Origin: a bacterium
Lineage (GTDB): Bacteria > Spirochaetota > Leptospiria > Leptospirales > Leptonemataceae
Length of the DNA stretch: 64,000 nt
Direction of reading: 5' to 3'
Assembly (NCBI GenBank): GCA_024742665.1
Contig: JANSYA010000014.1
Location: forward strand, 18,012 to 82,011
The translations under genes and the position numbers were made by a program. The notes beneath the pieces were generated by a model. The model made no database searches and had not been told where the DNA came from. It saw nothing but the letters and a program-made list of their open reading frames with translations. Positions within the stretch are counted from its first letter, which is position 1; each line of letters begins with the position of its first letter. This document shows, piece by piece, positions 1 to 8,852 of the stretch.

Positions 1-356
1 TCGCCGGCAGCCATAAGAACGTCGCGGGCTGCAACGACTGTCATACTCCTCCCGGTCTCATCGGAAAATATCTCAGCAAATTCGAAAACGGCTGGAAGCA
101 TTCGTTCGCGTTTACGACCGGCCGCTTCGTCGATCCCATTCAGATTCACGAGGGCAATCTCGCGATTGCAAACCGGGCCTGCGTAAACTGCCATCAGGGC
201 CAGTTTCACGAAAGCGCCAATCTGTACGGCGACAGCGATTCGATTCAATGCACCCACTGTCATCGCGGCGTCGGTCACGGCGCGAATCCCGCAAATTCCG
301 CTTCATTTTTTCTTAAAGAAGCACACAATAACAGGTCCAGGAAGGTAAGCCCATGA
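1..356 (+). CDS. nrfH: Cytochrome c nitrite reductase small subunit NrfH (3' part)
   Basis: Partial gene entering from the left edge, read in the frame that begins at base 3. The visible 117 residues carry three haem c attachment motifs (CNDCH, CVNCH and CTHCH), with further histidines between them. NrfH is the membrane-anchored NapC/NirT-type tetrahaem quinol dehydrogenase that passes electrons from menaquinol to NrfA in the periplasm. The N-terminal anchor and first haem motif would lie outside the window. The stop codon overlaps the nrfA start by 4 bases (ATGA), so the two are translationally coupled. The assignment rests on the haem motifs plus the adjacent nrfA; another NapC-family protein is possible but less likely. 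Confidence 0.85.
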   Translation, partial: AGSHKNVAGCNDCHTPPGLIGKYLSKFENGWKHSFAFTTGRFVDPIQIHEGNLAIANRACVNCHQGQFHESANLYGDSDSIQCTHCHRGVGHGANPANSASFFLKEAHNNRSRKVSP

Positions 357-1729
357 TTCAGCGCATTCGCGAAATTCCCGGCGGTCGACTGATCGCCATC
401 GCCGTAGCGGCCGCGGTGGCCATGGTTTTGATCCTGGCGCTGCTCACGAATATTTTTGAACGACAGCAGGAAGGCCGCAGCGCCTATCAGCGGGTGATGG
501 CCTTCGACGATACGGTCGGCGATCCGGCCGTCTGGGGCGCGAATTTTCCCCGCCAGTACGAAAGCTATCTGCGCACGGTCGATCAATCGCGCACGCGCTA
601 CGGCGGCAGCGAAGCGGTGCCGCGCACTCCCGACGACGCCGACCCGCGTTCGATTGTGAGCCAGTCCAAATTGGAAGAGGATCCGCGCCTGAAGGCGATG
701 TGGGCCGGCTACGCCTTCGCCATCGACTTTCGCGAAGAACGCGGTCACGCCTTTATGTTAAGCGATCAGCGCGAAACCGATCGCGTAAAAAAGAAACAGC
801 AGCCGGGGGCCTGCCTGAACTGCCACGCTTCGACCTATCTTGCGTATCGCACTCTCGGCGACGGCGATCCGCACAAAGGTTTCGCAGTCATGAACGCCAT
901 GCCGTACGAAGCGGCGACGGCGAAAGTCGAACACGCCGTCGCCTGTATCGACTGCCACAATCCCAAAGACATGAGTCTGCGCGTCAGTAGACCCGCTTTC
1001 GAAAAAGGAATCGCCGCGTATAAGGCGACGCTGGGTCATAAAAACTACGATGTAAACGAAGACGCGTCCCGCCAGGAAATGCGTTCGTACGTTTGCGCCC
1101 AGTGCCACGTCGAATACTATTTCGACGGCAAAGATACGAAGACGCTGACCTTCCCCTGGAGCAAAGGCATCAAAGTCGAAGAAATCTACAGCGTATACCA
1201 GCAAAAACAGTTTCGCGACTGGACGCACAAGACGACTGGCGCCGCCGCTCTCAAAGCGCAGCACCCGGAATTCGAAATGTGGAGCCAGGGCATTCACGCC
1301 CGCTCCGGCGTCGCCTGCGCCGATTGCCACATGCCGTACGTCCGCGAAGGCGCGACCAAATTCAGCAGCCACCACGTGCAGAGCCCGCTCTTGACTGTCG
1401 AACAATCCTGCGGCACCTGTCACGCCGTCTCACCCGAAGAAATGAAAGCGCGCGTCGAAAATATTCAGGAGAAGACCTTTGTTCTGCGCGGACTGGCCCT
1501 CGACGCTCTCGTAGAGTTTATCAGCGATCTGGAACGCGCTCAAAAGACCAAACCGAATGCCCCCGAAATCAAACGCGCCTTAGAATTTCAGCGCCAGGCT
1601 CAGTTCTATATCGATTACGTCGAAGCGGAAAACTCGATGGGATTTCACGCGCCGCAGGAAGCGACCCGCATTCTCGGAACCGCCATCGACTTGATTCGCC
1701 AGGGACAGCGCGCCCTGTACCGTAAATGA
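353..1729 (+). CDS. nrfA: Cytochrome c nitrite reductase catalytic subunit NrfA (CxxCH type)
   Basis: 458-residue pentahaem nitrite reductase, which reduces nitrite to ammonium with six electrons in the periplasm. Residues about 12-33 form a membrane anchor or uncleaved signal peptide. Five haem motifs begin near residues 154 (CLNCH), 198 (CIDCH), 248 (CAQCH), 322 (CADCH) and 353 (CGTCH). The third is followed by EYYF, matching the segment with the conserved active-site tyrosine. The fourth is preceded by the conserved IHARSGVACADCHMP-like segment carrying the active-site histidine. The first motif ends in His, whereas the classic enzyme has CxxCK with lysine as axial ligand of the catalytic haem. 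The gene overlaps nrfH by 4 bases and is convergent with the helicase gene. Length fits the family. Confidence 0.93.
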   Translation: MIQRIREIPGGRLIAIAVAAAVAMVLILALLTNIFERQQEGRSAYQRVMAFDDTVGDPAVWGANFPRQYESYLRTVDQSRTRYGGSEAVPRTPDDADPRSIVSQSKLEEDPRLKAMWAGYAFAIDFREERGHAFMLSDQRETDRVKKKQQPGACLNCHASTYLAYRTLGDGDPHKGFAVMNAMPYEAATAKVEHAVACIDCHNPKDMSLRVSRPAFEKGIAAYKATLGHKNYDVNEDASRQEMRSYVCAQCHVEYYFDGKDTKTLTFPWSKGIKVEEIYSVYQQKQFRDWTHKTTGAAALKAQHPEFEMWSQGIHARSGVACADCHMPYVREGATKFSSHHVQSPLLTVEQSCGTCHAVSPEEMKARVENIQEKTFVLRGLALDALVEFISDLERAQKTKPNAPEIKRALEFQRQAQFYIDYVEAENSMGFHAPQEATRILGTAIDLIRQGQRALYRK

Positions 1730-1805
1730 TCGCGCATCCCTTCGGCTGAGCGCCCGCGATCGATTCCGCGTTCGCGGCATTGCAAGCGGGCGACTGCGCG
1801 ATCGC

Positions 1806-3995
1806 CTATACGATTTCCAGGAATTCGTAGGCGCTGCGATAGTCGCCCTCGCGATCGGCGTGTTCGAGAAAGCGAGCGTAAAACGGGTGATTCGCAAGCG
1901 TCGCGCTGTCGCCGACTACAATTAGCAGGCGACGCGCCCTGGTCAGGGCGACATTCATACGCCGCGTTTCTCCGAGGAATCCGGTTTCGCCGGCCTCGTT
2001 GGAACGAACCAGGCTGATGCAAACCAAATCGTGTTCGCGGCCTTGAAAGGCGTCGACGGTATCGACTTCAATCGCGCGCCGGGAGAGCGCCTCCCCGGAA
2101 TGCACTTCCTGAAAAATTTCGTTTTCGCCGCTGAGGACGGACGCGAGCGATTCCCGTAGATACCCGACCTGATTGCGATAAGTGGCGATCACGCCGATCG
2201 ACCAGCCGCGCTCAAGCACCGCCGGCGCGTTTTGTTCGAGTACCGCCGCCAGCAGACGCGCTTCGCCGGAATTGCGATAGCTTTCGCTGTCCGGATCCAG
2301 CTCTTCGGTGAAATCGCAGCCGGCGGTATCGATGAAAATCAGCGGCGCCGTTCCTGAGATGGGAACAGCTTCCGCGTGCGCCTCGTTTTTCGATTCCCCG
2401 TCGTCGCGCGCGAGCACGCTTTCGTCCGTAAGCAGACGATCCTCATAGAACTCACGATTCGAAAACGCGACGATTTCGGGGCGCATGCGATACTGCGTAT
2501 CGAGAAAGAAAACGCAGTCGGCCTGCGCATGCCGTGTAATCACCTTTTCGAATAAGGTGTTGGATAATTCCTGTGCCGCCTTCACCGTCGGCGGCAATTG
2601 ACGATGGTCCCCCGCCATGACGACGCGCTTCGCCCGCAGCGTTGGAATCCAGGCCGCAGGTTCGAGGGCCTGGGTCGCTTCGTCGATCACCGCGCAGTCG
2701 AATTCCAGATCGGCGATGCGCTTCGAAGTCGCTCCGACCAGAGTCGTAACAACGACGTCCGCGGAATCGACAATATGTTTGACGATGCCCTGCTCCATTT
2801 CGCGAATCAGGCGACGCAGCCCGGCGTGCTCTTTGAGCATGGCGGCGCGCTCCGCCCGCTCCTGAGGACCGAAGTTGCGCCGATATTTGCGCGCCTTGCG
2901 ATACAGCTCGTCCGCGTCCGCGCGATAGCGCACGGTCGTCTTCGCGTCGGGGTGCGCGTCGACCTGGCCTTCGAGCGTATGCCGCCACACCGCTTCGCTC
3001 ACCCGCGCCGGGTGGCCCAGGCGCAACAGCTTGATCTTCGAACGCGCTTTAGGTCCGGCGGGCGTACCGCCTGTATCTTCCGCGCAGGCCGCCAGCAATC
3101 GCTCGGCCAGCAAATCGACGGCGGCGTTCGTGGGCGCGGTCACTAAAACGCGGTCGCCGCGTTCTAATAAGGCGACGATCGCGGCGACGACGGTCGTCGT
3201 TTTGCCGGTGCCGGGCGGGCCGTGAATCACGGCGAAGTCGCCCTCGGCCAGAGCCTGCACGCCGCGCACGGCGGCCGACTGGGCGGCATTCAAGCCCGCG
3301 ACCGTGGAATCGTCGCTCGCTGAATCCCGCGAAATATTCAGCGCCCGGGCCGGCGAATAAGCGAGCAAACGATCGCGCCGCGATGCGGTCTTTTTGTTTT
3401 CAAGAGCGTCTCGCAGAGCGCGCTCCATTTCGCGGTACGTGGTTTCGTTAAACGCCAGGTTGATGCCGATCCGGCCGTCTTCAAGCCAGTCCGGGGCGTC
3501 GTCCGCGATCACAACCAGGCGGTCCGCACGAACTTCAGCGAGTATGCCGGAGAGATTCTCGTCCGGATTCATTTCGCCTTCAATCCGGCCCGCCCGAAAG
3601 AGCTGAACGACCTGGCCGGACTGAAAGCGATGACCGCGACCAAATTTAGACGCGCCGGGGTTCTTATCTCCGCCCGCGTTTTCTTGATAGCGAAAGCGCA
3701 GCTTCCAGCGCCCCCCGAGCGTGCCGGAAGCTTCCACGAAGTCCAGAGGAAAGAGCGTCACCCCCAGAGCGCGCCGGCGATTTAACGATAGCTCCAACCA
3801 CTCGCGACGAAACTCTTCGCGCTCGGCTTCCCGCTCCCGTTCGAGAGCCGCAAGCACCGAGCGTAGTTCCCCGGAGGCATCGGTAAAATCTGCTTTCGAC
3901 GGCCGGGACGATGCGGGCTTTTGCTCCGCAGGTGAATCGTCCGGGCCGGGTTTCTTTTTGCTTCGGGAAGCCGACTTGCGAGACTTTGCGGACAC
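1806..3995 (-). CDS. Upf1/SMUBP2-like superfamily 1 DNA/RNA helicase
   Basis: 729-residue superfamily 1B helicase. The first 40 residues are lysine/serine rich and probably disordered. Residues about 41-240 form a predicted OB/stalk region as in IGHMBP2-type proteins. The core begins with Walker A GPPGTGKT at 259-266. It continues with motif II DEATQ, motif III GDHRQLPPTV, motif IV QYRMRP, motif V VDAFQGRE and motif VI MNVALTRAR, so all catalytic motifs are intact. Family members unwind RNA or DNA 5'-3'. Bacterial copies are common but rarely characterised, so the substrate is unknown. It is convergent with nrfA and upstream of nothing obviously related. Confidence 0.9.
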   Translation of the reverse strand: MSAKSRKSASRSKKKPGPDDSPAEQKPASSRPSKADFTDASGELRSVLAALEREREAEREEFRREWLELSLNRRRALGVTLFPLDFVEASGTLGGRWKLRFRYQENAGGDKNPGASKFGRGHRFQSGQVVQLFRAGRIEGEMNPDENLSGILAEVRADRLVVIADDAPDWLEDGRIGINLAFNETTYREMERALRDALENKKTASRRDRLLAYSPARALNISRDSASDDSTVAGLNAAQSAAVRGVQALAEGDFAVIHGPPGTGKTTTVVAAIVALLERGDRVLVTAPTNAAVDLLAERLLAACAEDTGGTPAGPKARSKIKLLRLGHPARVSEAVWRHTLEGQVDAHPDAKTTVRYRADADELYRKARKYRRNFGPQERAERAAMLKEHAGLRRLIREMEQGIVKHIVDSADVVVTTLVGATSKRIADLEFDCAVIDEATQALEPAAWIPTLRAKRVVMAGDHRQLPPTVKAAQELSNTLFEKVITRHAQADCVFFLDTQYRMRPEIVAFSNREFYEDRLLTDESVLARDDGESKNEAHAEAVPISGTAPLIFIDTAGCDFTEELDPDSESYRNSGEARLLAAVLEQNAPAVLERGWSIGVIATYRNQVGYLRESLASVLSGENEIFQEVHSGEALSRRAIEVDTVDAFQGREHDLVCISLVRSNEAGETGFLGETRRMNVALTRARRLLIVVGDSATLANHPFYARFLEHADREGDYRSAYEFLEIV

Positions 3996-4083
3996 GGGAC
4001 CAAAAAGCGGTCACGCGCCGCGCAAGCAATCCGATTTCGTTCAGATTTTCGGGCAAATTCTTCCGGTCGAATTTTCTGGCGAT

Positions 4084-4413
4084 TTAGAGAAAGCGGAACA
4101 GGCCGACCATCACCGCCTGGGTCAGACCGCCGATGAATCGCTGGATGCTCGCCTGGCCGGCGACGCCCTGACGCTGCATTTCCATCATCGACAGAGTTTT
4201 CATGTCGGTGATATAGCTCTTAAATTCTTCGCGAGTAATCTGGCCGAGTGCCAGCTGAATCAAGTACTTCGACATAAGCTCGCCCTGCTGCTGCACGAAC
4301 TCAAGGCTGTCAGCCTTCGCGTCAGCGAGCAGCTGGTTCACTTCCTGCTTGCCCTGTTCTTTGGCCTGTTCGGCGAGGGCGTCGTAAAAATCTTCGAATT
4401 GTTTTTGTTCCAT
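4084..4413 (-). CDS. Small helical protein of unknown function
   Basis: 109 residues, no signal peptide. The N-terminal two thirds is charged and glutamine rich (EQAKEQGKQEVNQLLADAK) and predicted helical, while the last 20 residues (GGLTQAVMVGLFRFL) are hydrophobic and could associate with the membrane. Not recognised as any known family. It lies 70 bp downstream of the 4462-4872 lipoprotein gene on the same strand and 88 bp upstream of the helicase, so the three may be cotranscribed. The coding call rests on clean frame use, codon bias like its neighbours and a normal ATG. Confidence 0.7.
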   Translation of the reverse strand: MEQKQFEDFYDALAEQAKEQGKQEVNQLLADAKADSLEFVQQQGELMSKYLIQLALGQITREEFKSYITDMKTLSMMEMQRQGVAGQASIQRFIGGLTQAVMVGLFRFL

Positions 4414-4461
4414 GATGATTGGTGCTCCGGTAATTTGCGATGAGGCCCCTGAATATCGGAC

Positions 4462-4872
4462 TTATTCGTTCTTCTCGTTTTCCGTCGCGATCGCCGTCTG
4501 GAAAGCCACGCCGATCAGCTCTTTCTTATTATTTTTGTGCGTCCCGCTCCAGCGACTGACGGCTTTGCGTTCCGCGAGATGCTTTTCGAACAGCGCCTCA
4601 ATCGCTTCGATCTGCTTAACCATCAGAACATTCGTTCTGCCTTTCGATTCCTCATAAGACCGCATGGCGGCCAGGGTAGAACGTACGGCATCCACGCGAT
4701 CCTCGTCGATCTTAGAGCCGGTGAATGTATCGTAGAGACTGTGAACCTGATCCCGCGCGGATTCCAGCTGCGTAATGGTCTGCGCGTCGCGCGTCGGTGC
4801 GCAATAGCCGAGCGTCAAAAGCAACGCAGCGACAAGGCCGGGGACTATCGCCCGGAACTCCCGTTTATTCAT
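4462..4872 (-). CDS. Putative lipoprotein of unknown function
   Basis: 136 residues from the ATG at 4872. I chose this start over an upstream in-frame ATG (4932) because it places a typical signal sequence at the N-terminus: MNKR, a hydrophobic stretch and the lipobox LGYC, with cysteine near residue 24. The mature part is charged and helical (KTFT-like stretches, EALFEKHLAERKAV), with no recognisable domain. Probably membrane-anchored by lipidation. It precedes the small helical protein gene on the same strand. Confidence 0.68.
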   Translation of the reverse strand: MNKREFRAIVPGLVAALLLTLGYCAPTRDAQTITQLESARDQVHSLYDTFTGSKIDEDRVDAVRSTLAAMRSYEESKGRTNVLMVKQIEAIEALFEKHLAERKAVSRWSGTHKNNKKELIGVAFQTAIATENEKNE

Positions 4873-5103
4873 TTTACGGCCGGGGGCCGAATTCATTATG
4901 ATCATTTCGTATTCCTCCGGCGCCCATGACACGAGGATTCGAAGGGCGGTCGCAAGCGGTTTTCATCGCGGCGAAGTCGCCAGCGCGCGAAATACGAAAC
5001 AATTGTGCGATTTTGTAAGTATCTGAATCGTTCCTGGTTATCTTTTGTAAACTTTACCGGAATTCCTGTTTACCTGTGCGACGGCGAAAGCGAAACGAAT
5101 CAT

Positions 5104-6201
5104 ATGAATTCCCATGCGATTCATATTCGCTGCGGCGACGATATCCTACCGATCCTGCGCGAAAATTCCCCGGGCAGAGCGATCCGCTGGGCCGACCCCC
5201 TGAGCGAAGGGCCGCCGCGAGCGGCGCGGCTGCCCGGTAACAATGACGCCCGCACGGCGACGGACCTGGAAGCCCGGATTGAATTTCTATGCGCAGACTA
5301 TGGCAGCGCGCCCGACGACGCCCGTAGCTATCTGCTCGAACAGGATCGAAATCTGCTGCAGCTCGTCGCCGACTCCAACGATGAGGGCAGGATCACCCTC
5401 TGGTTCGAGCATGACCTCTTCGACCACGTCATCTTGTTGTATCTCTTAAACTGCCTGGCTGAGCGGGGATTCGCGCAGAACGACCGGGTGGAATTGATCC
5501 AGATTGATCGCCATGCTTCCATTCAGCCGCCCCGGATCTTTCACGGCCTGGGCCAGCTCTCCCCCGCGGATATCGTCGCCTTGTACAGCGACCCCGGCCC
5601 CACAGTCCTGAATTCCGAACACTGGCGATCGGCGCACATCGCCTGGCAGGCCTGGCTGCATTCGACGCCGGAAAAAATCGAAGCGATCGCCGCGGGCACG
5701 GAAGCGACGCCCGGCTTTCCCTTTCTCGCGGCGGCTTTCGCACGGCACCTGCGGGAATTTCCCGCACAGGAGCACGGCCTGGGGGAAACCGAAGTTCTAA
5801 TTTTGCAGGCGCTCCAGGACGGAGATGCGACTTCGGTCGCGGGACTCTTTCGTTATTATAACGCGCGCGACGCTCTGCTCGGACTCGGCGACCTCATGTT
5901 CTGGCCGCGCATAGCCGGCCTGGCCTTCGTCGCCCGGCCGCTCATCGCGTGCTCCTTTCAAGACGGCCGGTCGATTCCGACGCGCGCTCAATTTCTCGAG
6001 GGCTGTCAGGCCGGCAAACTCGCCGACCTGCAGGCGATTCTTATTTCGCTGACGGACTTCGGGCGCGAAGTCCTGGCCGGCCGGGCGGACCACGTCGCAG
6101 CGAACGGGATCAACTGCTGGCGCGGCGGCGTTCGGCTCAAGACGCCTGAGAATCTATGGCGATGGGATGCCGTCTCGAATCGCATGCGGCCGGGGTCATA
6201 A
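5104..6201 (+). CDS. DUF1835 domain-containing protein
   Basis: 365 residues when started at the ATG at 5104. The frame stays open upstream to 5005, but that extension is AT-rich, cysteine/aromatic rich and unlike the rest. The N-terminus (AIHIRCGDDILPIL, then WADPLSEGPP) and the segment ITLWFEHDLFDHVILLYLLN match the DUF1835 pattern. Family members are cytoplasmic proteins of unknown function, often standing alone. The C-terminal half has no domain I recognise. The gene is convergent with fumC, with a 63-bp tandem repeat filling the gap between them. Confidence 0.8.
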   Translation: MNSHAIHIRCGDDILPILRENSPGRAIRWADPLSEGPPRAARLPGNNDARTATDLEARIEFLCADYGSAPDDARSYLLEQDRNLLQLVADSNDEGRITLWFEHDLFDHVILLYLLNCLAERGFAQNDRVELIQIDRHASIQPPRIFHGLGQLSPADIVALYSDPGPTVLNSEHWRSAHIAWQAWLHSTPEKIEAIAAGTEATPGFPFLAAAFARHLREFPAQEHGLGETEVLILQALQDGDATSVAGLFRYYNARDALLGLGDLMFWPRIAGLAFVARPLIACSFQDGRSIPTRAQFLEGCQAGKLADLQAILISLTDFGREVLAGRADHVAANGINCWRGGVRLKTPENLWRWDAVSNRMRPGS

Positions 6202-6218
6202 CAACACGCTCCTCGCGG

Positions 6219-6398
6219 CCGTCCATCAGGACGGAGCCTTCGGCGCGATCATACCCGAACAAGGCGACATGCTCCCCATGGCCGTCCGTCAGGATGGAGC
6301 CTTTGGCGCGATCATACCCGAACAAGGCGACATGCTCCCCATGGCCGTCCGTCAGGATGGAGCCTTTGGCGCGATCATCGCCGAACAAGGCGAGATGA
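6219..6398. repeat. 63-bp tandem repeat, about 2.9 copies, between DUF1835 gene and fumC
   Basis: Three units start at 6219, 6282 and 6345. The second matches the first except for a few substitutions, and the third diverges in its last 20 bases. The period is 63 bp, a multiple of three. On the fumC strand each unit holds ATGATCGCGCCRAAGG, which is also the sequence of the last fumC codons, and the unit's TCGCCTTGTTC recurs just beyond the fumC stop. The repeat therefore looks like amplification from the 3' end of fumC. It fills the convergent intergenic gap and is not a CRISPR, since there are no spacers. Confidence 0.9.
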
Positions 6399-7805
6399 TC
6401 ACCCCTTCGGCGCGATCATCTCGCCGGGCTTCACCCACTCGGCGAATTGTTCTTCGGTGAGCAGGCCCAGCTCGATCGCGGCTTCTTTGAGCGTGGATCC
6501 GTTCTTATGGGCGTGCTTGGCGATCTTCGCCGCGTTGTCGTAGCCGATGTGCGGATTCAAAGCGGTCACGAGCATTAGCGAGTTGTTCAGGTGCTTGTCG
6601 ATCGTTTGTTGATGGGGCTCGATACCGATCGCGCAGTTATCGTTGAAGCTGTGGCAGGCGTCGCCCAGAAGACGAATCGAATTCAGCACATTAAAGACAA
6701 TCACCGGCTTAAATACATTTAATTCGAAGTTACCGGAGCTGCCGCCTACGTTCACCGCCACGTCGTTGCCGATCACCTGAGCGCAGACCATCGTCATCGC
6801 TTCCGACTGGGTCGGATTGACTTTGCCCGGCATGATCGAAGAGCCGGGCTCGTTTTCCGGAATCGTAATTTCGCCGAGACCCGAACGCGGACCGCTCGCC
6901 AGCCAGCGCACGTCATTGGCGATCTTCATCAAATCGCAGGCGAGAGTCTTGAGCGCGCCGCTCGCTTCGACCAGCGCCCCATGCGAAGACAGGGCTTCGA
7001 ATTTATTCGGCGCGGTGATAAAAGGCAGCTCCGTAAGTCCGGCGATTTTTTTCGCCGCCAGCTCGGCGAATTTCGGATGGGTGTTCAGCCCCGTGCCGAC
7101 AGCCGTGCCGCCGAGAGCCAGTTCGTAGACGCCGGGCAGCGCGCGTTCGAGGCGTTCGATGTCGCGAGTGAGCATGGAAACCCAGCCGGAAATTTCCTGG
7201 CCGAGAGTCAAAGGCGTCGCGTCCATTAAGTGCGTACGACCAATCTTTACGACGTCGGTGAAGGCTTCGGACTTTTTCTTGAGCGTGTCGCGGAGAATCG
7301 TGACAGCGGGAATCAGATGATGCTTGAGGCGTTCGGCGACGGCGATGTGCATGCCGGTCGGGAAGGTATCGTTCGAACTCTGGGCGCAGTTGACGTGGTC
7401 GTTCGGATGCACCGGGTCTTTGCTGCCCAGCTCGCCGCCCGCGATCTCGATCGCGCGATTGGCGATGACCTCGTTCGTATTCATATTCGTCTGGGTGCCG
7501 CTGCCGGTCTGCCAGACGACGAGCGGGAAGTGATCGTCGAGTTTGCCGGCGATCACTTCGTCGGCGGCTTTTGAAATCAGTTCGCCTTTGTCTTTGGCGA
7601 GAATGCCCAGTTCCACGTTGGCTTCGGCGGCGGCTTTTTTCAGGATGCCCAGCGCGCGGATCATCTCACGGGGAAAGTGATCCTGCCCGATCTTAAAATT
7701 CTGGATCGAGCGCTGGGTCTGCGCGCCCCAGTAGCGATCCGCCGGAACTTCCAGCGATCCCATCGTGTCTTTTTCGATTCGAACGTTATTTTCTTTCGTG
7801 GCCAT
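6399..7805 (-). CDS. fumC: Class II fumarate hydratase
   Basis: 468 residues from the ATG at 7805, the usual length of FumC. A TTG seven codons upstream could also serve. The enzyme interconverts fumarate and malate in the TCA cycle. Visible features are the N-terminal DRYWGAQTQRS, GSGTQTNMNTNEV, the substrate-binding HPNDHVNCAQSSND, GRTHLMDATPLTLGQE and the superfamily signature GSSIMPGKVNP. All catalytic segments are present. The C-terminal codons (…GEMIAPKG) are the sequence from which the adjacent 63-bp repeat appears to derive. The start faces the divergently transcribed CPBP protease gene. Confidence 0.96.
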   Translation of the reverse strand: MATKENNVRIEKDTMGSLEVPADRYWGAQTQRSIQNFKIGQDHFPREMIRALGILKKAAAEANVELGILAKDKGELISKAADEVIAGKLDDHFPLVVWQTGSGTQTNMNTNEVIANRAIEIAGGELGSKDPVHPNDHVNCAQSSNDTFPTGMHIAVAERLKHHLIPAVTILRDTLKKKSEAFTDVVKIGRTHLMDATPLTLGQEISGWVSMLTRDIERLERALPGVYELALGGTAVGTGLNTHPKFAELAAKKIAGLTELPFITAPNKFEALSSHGALVEASGALKTLACDLMKIANDVRWLASGPRSGLGEITIPENEPGSSIMPGKVNPTQSEAMTMVCAQVIGNDVAVNVGGSSGNFELNVFKPVIVFNVLNSIRLLGDACHSFNDNCAIGIEPHQQTIDKHLNNSLMLVTALNPHIGYDNAAKIAKHAHKNGSTLKEAAIELGLLTEEQFAEWVKPGEMIAPKG

Positions 7806-7832
7806 GCGGCCAGAGTCGCCGTTCAAAGATTC

Positions 7833-8768
7833 ATGTCAAGCAGCGGAAAAATGCGGACAGGTCCTCGCCGCCCGAACAGACTGCCGGACGTGAGCCCGGC
7901 ACTCCCTTCGAACTCAAGAACGCCCCGGCGGTGGGGAATCGCATCTTCCGGAGCCGGGCGGCGACCGCATCCGGCGCTGTTGATAGCGCTGATCCTGATC
8001 TTTCTTGCGCCCTACATTTTCCGGATCCCCTGGCGCTTCGCCTGGGCCTCGGCGCTGCTGCTCGTGTGCGCGCTTGCGGCACTCCGCGGGGGCGGACTGG
8101 AACTGCTGGGATTGCGCGCACCGCCCCTGCAAATCGCCGCGGCCTTAGTTCCCGGCGTCGCGGTCTGGTGGTGCGCCTCACTCGTTCTGGTGCGGCTGAG
8201 TGCGCGGCATAATTTCAGCTTCGTGCCCTTCGATTCGATCGAGCTGCTGATCGGCAAGCCGCTGTTTCAATCGCTCAACGAAGAGATGATTTTGCGAGCG
8301 TTGCTGCTGGGTTTACTGCTCGCCTGGCGACCGGCCGCGAGGCACTGGATGGGAGGCCAGCGCGCCTGGGTCCTGATGACGGCGACGGTGGCGGCGCTGA
8401 TCTTTTCCGGGCTGCACTGGATCTTCTACAACTGGCTGAGCGATGTGGGTCTACGGCCGGGCACTCTGCTGAGCTTGTTTTTCGTCGGCTTCGCCCTCAA
8501 TGCATTCTATTTGCGATCGGGACACATCTACTTCGGCATCGCCATCCACGCCGGTTGGAATCTGGTACGCTTCGGCGGCCGTTTTTATTCCGGCGACAGT
8601 CTCGAATATATCCGCTACGCTCACACCTTTAATCTGCTGGAAGGCGATCCGGCCGTGATCGCGGCCAGCTGCGGCATGGCCCTGCTCGGCGTCGTTCTGC
8701 TCTGGCGTGCACCCCTCCCGACTGATGCGCCGCCCGCCGCGATCAGCGATGAAACACGGCGCTCGTAA
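7833..8768 (+). CDS. CPBP-family intramembrane metalloprotease
   Basis: About 311 residues from the ATG at 7833; the ATG at 7851, preceded by a weak AGCGGA, is equally possible. The frame stays open further back but would overlap fumC. The protein has roughly seven hydrophobic segments. It carries the three CPBP (CAAX protease/bacteriocin-processing) motifs: NEEMILRALL (EExxxR), FSGLHW (FxxxH) and IHAGWN near the C-terminus. Family members are membrane-embedded proteases related to Rce1, and the substrate here cannot be inferred. It is divergent from fumC and upstream of a TetR gene on the same strand. Confidence 0.85.
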   Translation: MSSSGKMRTGPRRPNRLPDVSPALPSNSRTPRRWGIASSGAGRRPHPALLIALILIFLAPYIFRIPWRFAWASALLLVCALAALRGGGLELLGLRAPPLQIAAALVPGVAVWWCASLVLVRLSARHNFSFVPFDSIELLIGKPLFQSLNEEMILRALLLGLLLAWRPAARHWMGGQRAWVLMTATVAALIFSGLHWIFYNWLSDVGLRPGTLLSLFFVGFALNAFYLRSGHIYFGIAIHAGWNLVRFGGRFYSGDSLEYIRYAHTFNLLEGDPAVIAASCGMALLGVVLLWRAPLPTDAPPAAISDETRRS

Positions 8769-8852
8769 AAAACTGACACAAACGTATCCGGATGATCAAA
8801 AATTCTGCTTGCTGGATAGTAAACATTAGAAACATATGAAGCTGGTAAAATC

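Noticed and set aside
6219..6398. CRISPR-like array
   Set aside because: The units are contiguous 63-bp tandem copies with no variable spacers and no cas genes nearby.
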